8,448 nt of DNA from an uncultured Pseudomonadota bacterium. Lineage in GTDB: Bacteria; Pseudomonadota; Gammaproteobacteria; Steroidobacterales; Steroidobacteraceae. Each line of letters starts with the position of its first letter. Positions within the stretch are counted from its first letter, which is position 1. Positions 1 through 5,818 of this stretch are shown piece by piece. The position numbers and the translations under genes were made by a program. The notes under the pieces are model-generated. The model made no database searches. It saw only the letters and a list, made by a program, of their open reading frames with translations, and was not told the DNA's origin. The stretch is from assembly GCA_903890265.1 (NCBI GenBank), contig CAITAM010000382.1, positions 1 to 8,448 on the forward strand, given 5' to 3'.

Positions 1-435
1 GACGCGCACGCGGCCGAGGAAATGCCCTTCTTCGGCCAGGAACTCTTCCTGCAGGCACAGGGGCGCGCCGATCTTCGTGCGCCGGCCTACCTGCGGATCC
101 TGCAGAACCTCAAGCGCCTCACCGACGAGGATGGCCTCGCGCGGATCTTCAAGATCCACAACGTCGATCTGCTGCTGGCGCCGTGCAACGGCCCCGCCGA
201 ACTCATCGACCACACGCTCGGCGACCGTTCGGACGCGAGCGGCGGCTGGCCGTCGATCTGCTCGGCGGCGGCGGTGGCGGGCTATCCCAGCCTGACGGTG
301 CCCGCGCTGCAGGTCGACGGCCTGCCGGTTGGCGCCGCGCTGGTGGCACCGCGCGCGCAAGAGGTCGTGCTGCTGCGGGCGGGTCTCGTGCTCGAGACCG
401 GTCTTAGCGCCCGGCGGCCGCCGGCCCTCAGCTGA
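1..435 (+). CDS. Amidase signature family amidase, C-terminal part (5' end outside window)
   Basis: The reading frame is open from the first base of the window, so this is the last 144 residues of a longer protein; the family is usually about 450-500 residues. Enzymes of this family hydrolyse carboxamides to acid and ammonia, or act as GatA in the tRNA-dependent amidotransferase. Visible features match the family C-terminus: a hydrophobic strand ending in VDLLLAPCN (partial residues 55-63), the AGYPSLTVPA segment (93-102), then GLPVGAAL (107-114) followed by the usual closing helix rich in Leu. The catalytic Ser-cisSer-Lys triad lies upstream and cannot be inspected, so activity and substrate are unknown. 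GatA is unlikely because no gatB or gatC is adjacent on the visible side, but the other side is not seen. The next gene on the same strand starts 102 bases later. Family assignment is firm; substrate is open. Confidence 0.88.
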   Translation, partial: DAHAAEEMPFFGQELFLQAQGRADLRAPAYLRILQNLKRLTDEDGLARIFKIHNVDLLLAPCNGPAELIDHTLGDRSDASGGWPSICSAAAVAGYPSLTVPALQVDGLPVGAALVAPRAQEVVLLRAGLVLETGLSARRPPALS

Positions 436-442
436 GGTTTTT
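411..442 (+). terminator. Possible terminator overlapping the amidase stop codon
   Basis: Two palindromes lie back to back across the end of the amidase gene: a 14-base perfect palindrome at 411-424 (CCGGCGGCCGCCGG) and a 12-base one at 426-437 (CCTCAGCTGAGG) that contains the TGA stop at 433-435. Five T residues follow directly at 438-442. As a hairpin the second palindrome can form only about 4 base pairs with an AGCT loop, which is short for an intrinsic terminator. The position and the T-run argue for it; the short stem argues against it. Confidence 0.35.
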
Positions 443-523
443 CTGGCGCGGCTGCACGGCGCCTCGCGCCACGTCGTGCGCGACCGTCGGGTGGTGGCGT
501 CGGGGATGTGCATCTTGCCCAGT

Positions 524-528
524 GGGAG
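524..528 (+). promoter_or_regulatory. Ribosome binding site deciding the start at 538
   Basis: GGGAG lies 9 bases before the ATG at 538. It supports that ATG over the in-frame ATG at 508, because the residues between the two (HLAQWESSS) would sit in front of an otherwise standard signal peptide. Confidence 0.55.
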
Positions 529-537
529 TCGTCGTCA

Positions 538-2130
538 ATGTTGGCCACTACCGTTCGTTCGCTGCTGACCGGCTGCTGTCTTGCGCTCACCCTGCCGCTG
601 GCGGCGACGGCGGCCAGCGATCCGCTCAAGTCGATCGATCTCGACTCGCTCGTGACCCGCACGATGGCAGCCTACGACGTGCCCGGCATGGCGGTGGGCG
701 TCGTCAAGGACGGCAAGGTCGTCTTTGCCCGCGGCTACGGCGTGCGCGAACTGGGCAAGCCCGGCACGGTCGACGCCGATACCCTCTTTGGCATCGCGTC
801 GAACTCGAAGGCGTTCACGGCGGCGGCCCTCTCGCTGCTCGTCGACGAGGGCAAGATCCACTGGGATGACAAGGTCATCGACTACCTGCCGGACTTCCGG
901 CTCTACGACCCGTACGTGACGCGCGAGTTCACGATCCGCGACCTGCTGACCCACCGCAGCGGTCTCGGGCTCGGCGCCGGTGACCTGCTCTTCTTCCCGA
1001 GCACGGATTTCACGCGCCAGGAAGTGATACACGCGCTTCGCTACCTGAAGCCCGTCACGGGCTTCCGCTCCGAGTACGCCTACGACAACAACCTCTACGT
1101 GGTCGCCGGCGAGATCATCCCGGCGGTGACCGGCAAGAGCTGGGAAGACTTCGTGACCGAGCGCTTCCTGACGCCGCTCGGCATGGCGCCGTGCGTCGCG
1201 ACCGCCTCGCGGGTCACCGATCACTCGAACGAGGCCAGGCCGCACGCGCCGGTCGACGGGCATCTCGTGGTGATGCGCGCGGACGACTTCGATACCGCGG
1301 CGGCGGCGGGCGGCATCCAGTGCAACGTGCGCGGGCTTGCCCGCTGGCAGCTGACCCAGCTCGGCCACGGCCAGGGCCCGGGGATGCCTCGCGTGTTCAG
1401 CGAGGCGCAGTCCGCCGAGATGTGGAAGCCGCAGACCATCCTCCCGGTCGGCGGCAAGCGCGCGGAACTGACCCGCACCCATTTCTCGGCGTACGGCCTC
1501 GGCTGGTTCCTCGAGGACCACAACGGCTACAAGCGAGTCTCGCACTCCGGTGGGCTGGACGGCATGGTCACCTACCAGACCCTCATTCCAGAACTGAACC
1601 TCGGCGTCATCGTGCTGACCAACCAGCAGGAAGGGCTGGCGTTTGCCACGGTGGCGCTCGCGATCACCGATGCCTATACCGGCGGGCCACGGCGGGACTG
1701 GCTGAAAATCACGCAGGAATTCCGGGACGAGCGCCTCAAGGAACAGGCGAAGAGCGACGCCAGGCGCGTGCCGCCACCGGCCACCGGCGTCGATCTCAAG
1801 TCACTGGATCTTGCGCCCTACGTCGGCACCTTCCTCGATCCCTGGCGCGGCAAAGCGACCGTTGCCCGCGAGGGCGACGCGCTGACCCTGACCTTCAGTC
1901 GCACGACCGACTTGAGTGGCCCGATGACGCCGATCCGGCCGGGGCTTTTCGTCGTGCACTGGAAGAACCGCGCGATCAATGCCGACGCCTACGTGCGCTT
2001 TCGCGAAGACATCTCGGGTCGCATCGAGGGCTTCACGATGCAGGCGGTGAGCGCCGCTACGGACTTCAGCTTCGACTTCCAGGATCTCGATTTTCACCGT
2101 GTCGAGGCGCAGACACCGCCAAGCCCCTAG
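538..2130 (+). CDS. Secreted serine hydrolase, beta-lactamase/PBP-like fold, with DUF3471-like C-terminal domain
   Basis: This 530-residue exported protein belongs to the serine hydrolase family related to class C beta-lactamases and peptidase family S12. Residues 1-26 form a Sec signal peptide with a hydrophobic core and an AATAAS cleavage region. The three active-site motifs are visible in order: SNSK at 88-91 (nucleophile Ser88 and Lys91), YDN at 182-184, and HSG at 336-338 in place of KTG. The catalytic domain ends near residue 385. After a charged linker (about 390-415), residues 425-520 (from DLAPYVGTF) resemble the beta-rich DUF3471 domain often attached to such hydrolases. Members include D-aminopeptidases, esterases and peptidases, and HSG rather than KTG favours a peptidase or esterase over a true beta-lactamase. 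The product should act in the periplasm or outside the cell. The substrate cannot be told from sequence. The start at 538 is chosen from the signal peptide and the GGGAG site. Confidence 0.9.
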   Translation: MLATTVRSLLTGCCLALTLPLAATAASDPLKSIDLDSLVTRTMAAYDVPGMAVGVVKDGKVVFARGYGVRELGKPGTVDADTLFGIASNSKAFTAAALSLLVDEGKIHWDDKVIDYLPDFRLYDPYVTREFTIRDLLTHRSGLGLGAGDLLFFPSTDFTRQEVIHALRYLKPVTGFRSEYAYDNNLYVVAGEIIPAVTGKSWEDFVTERFLTPLGMAPCVATASRVTDHSNEARPHAPVDGHLVVMRADDFDTAAAAGGIQCNVRGLARWQLTQLGHGQGPGMPRVFSEAQSAEMWKPQTILPVGGKRAELTRTHFSAYGLGWFLEDHNGYKRVSHSGGLDGMVTYQTLIPELNLGVIVLTNQQEGLAFATVALAITDAYTGGPRRDWLKITQEFRDERLKEQAKSDARRVPPPATGVDLKSLDLAPYVGTFLDPWRGKATVAREGDALTLTFSRTTDLSGPMTPIRPGLFVVHWKNRAINADAYVRFREDISGRIEGFTMQAVSAATDFSFDFQDLDFHRVEAQTPPSP

Positions 2131-2182
2131 GCGTCGGCTGTCGCGCGGAGGCGCTGCCAAACGGGCCTCGACCGCGCACAGT

Positions 2183-2198
2183 GCCCCTCCCTAGGGGC
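2183..2198. terminator. Hairpin between convergent genes
   Basis: GCCCCT (2183-2188), a 4-base CCCT loop, and AGGGGC (2193-2198) form a 6-bp perfect stem. It sits between the convergent serine hydrolase and aldo/keto reductase genes, 52 bases after the former's stop. Neither strand has a T-run after it, so a terminator role is only suggested by position. Confidence 0.25.
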
Positions 2199-2211
2199 GA
2201 CTGCCTGCCAT

Positions 2212-2227
2212 GCGCCGACGGCGGCGC
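2212..2227 (-). terminator. Hairpin directly abutting the aldo/keto reductase stop codon
   Basis: On the minus strand the TAA stop (2228-2230) is followed with no gap by GCGCCG, a CCGT loop and CGGCGC, a 6-bp GC-only stem. There is no U-tract downstream. It may act as a 3' end stabiliser or a weak terminator together with the hairpin at 2183-2198. Confidence 0.35.
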
Positions 2228-3214
2228 TTACTGGTTCAGCGCCTTCATCTGGGGTGCAGCATAGCGGTCGCCGGTCGCGGCACCCTTCGGCAGCACGCTG
2301 TCGATGCGGGCGAGCTCCCCGGCAGTGAGTTTCACCTTGAGCGCACCGACGTTCTCCTCGAGGTAGGCGCGGCGCTTGGTGCCCGGGATGGGCACGAGAT
2401 CCTCGCCCTGGGCGAGCACCCAGGCGAGCGCGAGCTGCGAGGCGGTGCAGCCCTTGGCCTGGGCGAGCGCTTCTATCTCGTGCACGAGGTTGAGGTTCTT
2501 CGCGAAGTTCTCGCCCTGGAAGCGCGGCGACAGGCGGCGGTAGTCATCGGCCGGCAGGTCCTCGAAGGTCCTGAACTGGCCGGTCAGGAAGCCGCGCCCG
2601 AGCGGGCTGTAGGGCACGAAACCGATGCCGAGTTCCCGCGCCGTGGCAAGCACCTCGTCCTCGGGATCGCGGCTCCAGAGCGAGTACTCGGTCTGCAGGG
2701 CCGCGATCGGATGCACCTTCTGGGCACGCCGCAGGGTCTGCGGTGCCGCTTCCGACAGGCCGAGGTAGCGGACCTTGCCCTCGCGGACGAGCTCCGCCAT
2801 CGCACCCACCGTGTCCTCGATCGGCGTGTTGGGATCGACCCGGTGCTGGTAGTACAGGTCGATCACCTCGACGTTAAGGCGCTTCAGGCTCGCCTCGCAG
2901 CAGGCGCGCACGTACTCGGGACGGCCGTTGATGCCGAGCATCTCGCCGTTCGGGCCGCGCATGATCGCGAACTTCGTGGCGATGATCACCTGGTTCCGAC
3001 GATCCTCGATCGCGCGGCCGACCAGTTCCTCGTTGCGCCCGAGTCCGTACATGTCGGCGGTATCGAGCAGGGTCACGCCAAGATCGATGGCGCGATGGAT
3101 GGTCGCGATCGATTCCGCGTCGTCACGGCCGCTGTAGAACTCGGACATGCCCATGCAGCCCAGACCCAGGGCCGATACCGACAGGCCGCTGCGGCCGAGG
3201 TGACGCTGTTGCAT
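2228..3214 (-). CDS. Aldo/keto reductase
   Basis: This 328-residue cytosolic enzyme has the length and pattern of NADPH-dependent aldo/keto reductases, which reduce aldehydes and ketones to alcohols. The (beta/alpha)8 barrel begins with RHLGRSGLSVSALGLGCMGM at residues 4-23. The catalytic tetrad is complete: Asp51 and Tyr56 in LLDTADMYG, Lys81 in IIATKF, and His124 in YYQHRVD. The cofactor-binding end shows SPLGRGFLTG (203-212) and IPGTKR (276-281), as in family members that bind the 2'-phosphate of NADPH. The GMGMSEFY-type N-terminus and absence of long loops resemble the IolS/YakC and plant ATB2-like branch (AKR13-like), but I cannot assign a substrate. A GGAG site lies 7 bases before the ATG. 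The gene is convergent with the serine hydrolase and is insulated from the upstream small-protein gene by a strong terminator, so it is probably its own transcript. Confidence 0.95.
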   Translation of the reverse strand: MQQRHLGRSGLSVSALGLGCMGMSEFYSGRDDAESIATIHRAIDLGVTLLDTADMYGLGRNEELVGRAIEDRRNQVIIATKFAIMRGPNGEMLGINGRPEYVRACCEASLKRLNVEVIDLYYQHRVDPNTPIEDTVGAMAELVREGKVRYLGLSEAAPQTLRRAQKVHPIAALQTEYSLWSRDPEDEVLATARELGIGFVPYSPLGRGFLTGQFRTFEDLPADDYRRLSPRFQGENFAKNLNLVHEIEALAQAKGCTASQLALAWVLAQGEDLVPIPGTKRRAYLEENVGALKVKLTAGELARIDSVLPKGAATGDRYAAPQMKALNQ

Positions 3215-3283
3215 GCGAGTGCTCCGAGTCGCTGGCTGACTGAAACGGGTTGGGCGGAGACTACCACCCCGCCGTGTCGCGCC

Positions 3284-3311
3284 AAAGAAAAACGCCGCCC
3301 GGGGGCGGCGT
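3284..3311 (-). terminator. Rho-independent terminator after the small exported protein gene
   Basis: Read on the minus strand, ACGCCGCC, a CCCG loop and GGCGGCGT form an 8-9 bp perfect GC stem (+ strand 3292-3311). It is followed at once by TTTTTCTTT (+ strand 3284-3292 as A-tracts). This is a textbook intrinsic terminator for transcripts coming from the gene at 3386-3862, and it separates that gene from the aldo/keto reductase. Confidence 0.85.
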
Positions 3312-3350
3312 CGTGAACCACGCGGCAGCCGGCGCGGGCCGATGCGCTGC

Positions 3351-3376
3351 CGGGGCTGGCACGGCCGCCAGCCCCG
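3351..3376 (-). other. Perfect 10-bp hairpin just after the small-protein stop codon
   Basis: CGGGGCTGGC (3351-3360), a 6-base loop, and GCCAGCCCCG (3367-3376) pair without a mismatch. The hairpin lies 9 bases after the TAA stop of the small exported protein gene and about 40 bases before the U-tract terminator. It has no T-run of its own, so it more likely protects the mRNA 3' end or aids termination than terminates alone. Confidence 0.5.
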
Positions 3377-3385
3377 ACCGCTCGC

Positions 3386-3862
3386 TTACGGCTTCCGCCG
3401 GTTCATGTCCTCTACCCAGCGCGTATGGGCCTTGTCGGCGGCCCTGATCGCGCGGTCGATGTGCTCGAGCGCCCTGTGGCGCAGCTCGCGGACCTCGGGG
3501 TTGTCTTCTTCACCACTGATGTCGGCCTTGGCCTTGTTCAGGGTCTCGATCGACTTCAGGAGACGGCTGCCGTGCTCCTTGACGTCGACCTTCGGGTGGT
3601 CGTTGAGGTCCTTGCCGTCATCGATCCCGGCGCGCTTGATCTCGCCGATCGCGGCGTCGATCTCGGTGATCGCGACGTCCTCATCGCCGGAGACGACGGA
3701 ATCGCCGGGCTGGTGGTAGAGGAACCAGCGCGCCGTGCGCAGGTCGGTCAGCGCGTGGAGGTAGCCCGGGTGCTTGCCGGGCAGCGGCTGGGCGCCTGCC
3801 GTCAGCGGCGACAGGCCAAGGGCGAGTACGAGCGGGAGCGCGAATTTCAGAAAACGGGTCAC
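3386..3862 (-). CDS. Small exported helical protein of unknown function
   Basis: The product is a 158-residue secreted or periplasmic protein. Residues 1-24 form a signal peptide (MTRFLKFALPLVLALG..., cleavage near TAGA|Q). The mature part is charged, has no cysteines, and reads as mostly amphipathic helices. Two blocks look like family signatures: HPGYLHALTDLRTARW at 31-46 and IDDGKDLNDHP at 80-90. A third, EEDN (118-121), precedes the C-terminal helix with HIDRAIRAAD (134-143). I recall similar hypothetical proteins with HP.YLHAL and DDGKDLNDHP in soil proteobacteria and acidobacteria, but know no function for them. The His and acidic residues could bind a metal or a charged partner, which is speculation. 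The start codon is GTG (3860-3862), chosen because it has a GAGG site 6 bases upstream, opens a perfect signal peptide, and has no in-frame ATG before that peptide. It is probably monocistronic, given its own terminator. Confidence 0.85.
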   Translation of the reverse strand: MTRFLKFALPLVLALGLSPLTAGAQPLPGKHPGYLHALTDLRTARWFLYHQPGDSVVSGDEDVAITEIDAAIGEIKRAGIDDGKDLNDHPKVDVKEHGSRLLKSIETLNKAKADISGEEDNPEVRELRHRALEHIDRAIRAADKAHTRWVEDMNRRKP

Positions 3863-3866
3863 GGGA

Positions 3867-3872
3867 CACCTC
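3867..3872 (-). promoter_or_regulatory. Ribosome binding site for the GTG start at 3862
   Basis: The minus strand reads GAGGTG ending 4 bases before the GTG start, with its GAGG core 6 bases away. This Shine-Dalgarno match fixes the non-ATG start of the small exported protein. Confidence 0.65.
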
Positions 3873-3889
3873 GCGATGGGTTAGGGATC

Positions 3890-3913
3890 GCACGGCCAGG
3901 GAGCCTGGCGTGC
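3890..3913 (-). other. Bulged hairpin upstream of the small exported protein gene
   Basis: GCAC (3890-3893), one unpaired G, GCCAGG (3895-3900), a GAG loop, then CCTGGC (3904-3909) and GTGC (3910-3913) give a 10-bp stem with a single bulge. It ends 28 bases upstream of the GTG start, so it may lie in the 5' untranslated region of that gene or overlap its promoter. I cannot place the promoter with confidence. Confidence 0.35.
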
Positions 3914-3963
3914 CTGTCACAGAACGCCGTGCCCCGGTCCGAGTTTACTGCCTCCACCCACGG

Positions 3964-3988
3964 GACGGCAACGTGTGGTGTTGCCGTC
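3964..3988 (-). terminator. Hairpin downstream of the amidohydrolase gene
   Basis: GACGGCAAC (3964-3972), a 7-base loop, and GTTGCCGTC (3980-3988) form a 9-bp perfect stem located 22 bases after the amidohydrolase stop on the minus strand. No T-run follows on that strand. It lies where a terminator between this gene and the small exported protein gene would be expected. Confidence 0.4.
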
Positions 3989-4010
3989 GCGGCCTCGCGC
4001 AATTCGCGCC

Positions 4011-5720
4011 TCAGTGGAGCGCGGCCTCGTACACGGTCCGCCCGCCGACCACGGTAAGCAGCGCCTTCGTCGCCCCGATCCGCTCCGCGGGCACCGCGAA
4101 GATGTCCTGCGACAGCACCACGAGATCGGCCGCCTTGCCCACTTCCAGCGTACCGACGAGCTTTTCCGCGTAGGCGGCGAAGGCCGCCCCCCGCGTGTAG
4201 CCGTCGATGGCTTCCCTGACCGTGATCGCCTCGGATTGGCCGTAATACTGCCCGGCCAGGGGCTTTGCCCCGCCGTTGCCGGCGCCGTCAAAGACGCCGG
4301 CGTCGATCACCGCGGTGTCTGGCGACTTCCACGCCTGGCGTGTGACCGCCTGCTGGATATTGAGGTAGGGATCCGGTGGCCACATGCACGGCCAGTCGCT
4401 CGACAGCGCGAGCGTCACGCCACGATCGAGCAGCGTCCGCCAGCGGTCGGACACGGTCGGGTCCTTGGCATCGTAGCCCGTGCCAAGCTCGCTGCAGCAG
4501 AAAGCGGGCTGGATGCCGGCGATGACGTTCAGGCGCGCGTAGCGGCCGATGTCCTCGTCCGAGATCAGGAAGCTGTGCTCGATGCGCAGCCGCCGCTCGC
4601 GCGGGCCGTTCTTCGCGATCGCGTTCTCGTACGCGTCGAGGATCATGTGCACCGAGTCGCCGCGCTGGGCGTGGGTCATGAGCTGGAAGCCACGCCGGTC
4701 CAGCTCCTCGACGAGCGCCCGGTACTCGGCGGGACGGTAGACCAGCGGCGGAATGAAGCCCGTGCTGCCGTCGGCAAAGAACTTGACGAGGTTCGCCGCC
4801 ACCCAGTCGTCGTGGTATCTCGTCCGCGCGGTCTCGAGGTCGGCGAGGAACTCGGGCGTCAGCCGGTGCGGCACCGAGACGGCACCGAAGGCCGTGCGGG
4901 TGCGCACCGTGAGTTCACCACGGTCGCGGAGAGTGCCGTAGAGCTCGATCTCGGCCAGGTTGCCGGTCGCGTTCACGACGCTCGTGATGCCGAACGAATT
5001 GAGGTAGCGCGTCGCGCGGCGCACGAGCTCGAGCTTCTCCTCGGTGCCAAGCAGGTTCAGCACGGCGCTGTGGACGCGGTCCTGCGCGCCCTCGAGCAGC
5101 ATGCCGCTCGGCCGTCCGCTCGCATTGCGAAACACGCCCTTCTCGGCGGCAGGGCTGTCGAGCGGCGCCTCCGTGATGCCGGCAAGTTCCAGCGCCTTGG
5201 TATTGACCCAGACGGCGTGCTCGGAGGCGTTGTGCACCACGAGCGGGCGGTCGGGCACCGCGCGATCGAGCAAGGCGCGGTCCGGCGCGTTCGGTTCGGC
5301 GGTGCTGAAGTCCGCGCGTGCGATCAGGACGCGCTTCTCGGGGTGCTGCCTGGCGTAGGCCGCGAGCGCCGCGACAAACGCCTCCGGTTCGTTCGGCGTC
5401 AGGCTCCGCTCGGGAGTGGACAGGTTGAGGCCGTCGAGTGTCAGCGCGCCGAAAAGGAGATGCAGGTGCGCGTCGACGAGGCCCGGAATGACCGTGCGGC
5501 CCTTGAGGTCCACGGTGCGACCGCGGCTTCGGTACTTCCCGAGCGCGGCGTCGCTGCCGACCGCCACGATCGTCGCACCCTCGACCGCGACGGCCTCGGC
5601 CCAGGGCGATGCCGGGTTGCCGGTGTAGACGTGACCGTGCGCGTACAGCGTCGTTCCCGGCGCGGCAACGGCCGCCGCCGACCCGAGAAAAAGCGCAGCC
5701 AGCAGCAGGTGTGGACGCAT
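4011..5720 (-). CDS. Exported YtcJ-like amidohydrolase (Amidohydrolase_3 type)
   Basis: This 569-residue metal-dependent hydrolase belongs to the amidohydrolase superfamily, closest in layout to YtcJ and N-substituted formamide deformylase. Residues 1-20 are a signal peptide (MRPHLLLAAL..., AAAVAA|P), so the enzyme should act in the periplasm or outside the cell. The N-terminal beta-sandwich (22-80) leads to VIPGLVDAHLHL with the metal ligands His85 and His87. Further ligands fit Lys313 (LVKFFADGSTG, the likely carboxylated lysine), His350 (LMTHAQRGD), His382 (RIEHSF) and Asp442 (SSDWP). The C-terminal KAADLVVLSQDIF and VGGRTVY near 528-562 close the sandwich domain as usual. The family cleaves amide or other C-N bonds in small or cyclic substrates; the exact substrate is not deducible. 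The start ATG follows a GGGGGG stretch 7 bases upstream. It is 98 bases downstream of the MttB-like gene with a strong hairpin between, so co-transcription is uncertain. Confidence 0.93.
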   Translation of the reverse strand: MRPHLLLAALFLGSAAAVAAPGTTLYAHGHVYTGNPASPWAEAVAVEGATIVAVGSDAALGKYRSRGRTVDLKGRTVIPGLVDAHLHLLFGALTLDGLNLSTPERSLTPNEPEAFVAALAAYARQHPEKRVLIARADFSTAEPNAPDRALLDRAVPDRPLVVHNASEHAVWVNTKALELAGITEAPLDSPAAEKGVFRNASGRPSGMLLEGAQDRVHSAVLNLLGTEEKLELVRRATRYLNSFGITSVVNATGNLAEIELYGTLRDRGELTVRTRTAFGAVSVPHRLTPEFLADLETARTRYHDDWVAANLVKFFADGSTGFIPPLVYRPAEYRALVEELDRRGFQLMTHAQRGDSVHMILDAYENAIAKNGPRERRLRIEHSFLISDEDIGRYARLNVIAGIQPAFCCSELGTGYDAKDPTVSDRWRTLLDRGVTLALSSDWPCMWPPDPYLNIQQAVTRQAWKSPDTAVIDAGVFDGAGNGGAKPLAGQYYGQSEAITVREAIDGYTRGAAFAAYAEKLVGTLEVGKAADLVVLSQDIFAVPAERIGATKALLTVVGGRTVYEAALH

Positions 5721-5782
5721 CAGGAGACCCCCCGGTCAGGACGGCCGGACGGTCACCCGGACCCCGCGGGCCGGGCAACGGG

Positions 5783-5814
5783 CAGGGTGCGCGCCCCGGC
5801 CGGCGCGCACCCTG
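5783..5814 (-). terminator. Strong 13-bp hairpin after the MttB-like gene
   Basis: CAGGGTGCGCGCC (5783-5795), a CCGGCC loop, and GGCGCGCACCCTG (5802-5814) form a perfect 13-bp stem that begins 4 bases after the TGA stop of the MttB-like gene. No U-tract follows on the minus strand. It is the most stable simple hairpin I see in the window. It could terminate, attenuate read-through into the amidohydrolase gene, or protect the upstream mRNA from 3' decay. Confidence 0.6.
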
Positions 5815-5818
5815 GCAG

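Noticed and set aside
508..537. The upstream in-frame ATG at 508 for the serine hydrolase
   Set aside because: It would put ten polar residues before the signal peptide and has no clear ribosome binding site, whereas the ATG at 538 has GGGAG 9 bases upstream.
535..1545. A 336-codon minus-strand frame inside the serine hydrolase
   Set aside because: It is a shadow of a gene with SxxK, YxN and HSG motifs in order, and has no plausible domain.
538..2130. A true class C beta-lactamase (antibiotic resistance gene)
   Set aside because: The third motif is HSG rather than KTG, and the protein carries a DUF3471-like C-terminal domain and is much longer than AmpC enzymes. A peptidase or esterase role is more likely.
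3258..3285. A TTGGCG-N16-TAGTCT promoter-like pair upstream of the aldo/keto reductase (minus strand)
   Set aside because: The -10 matches only 3 of 6 positions and the -35 overlaps the T-run of the upstream terminator. The position is reasonable but the match is too weak to annotate.
2210..3316. A 368-codon + strand open frame opposite the aldo/keto reductase
   Set aside because: The minus strand encodes a complete aldo/keto reductase with the full catalytic tetrad. The + frame has no domain-like features and runs across the reductase's own ribosome binding site.
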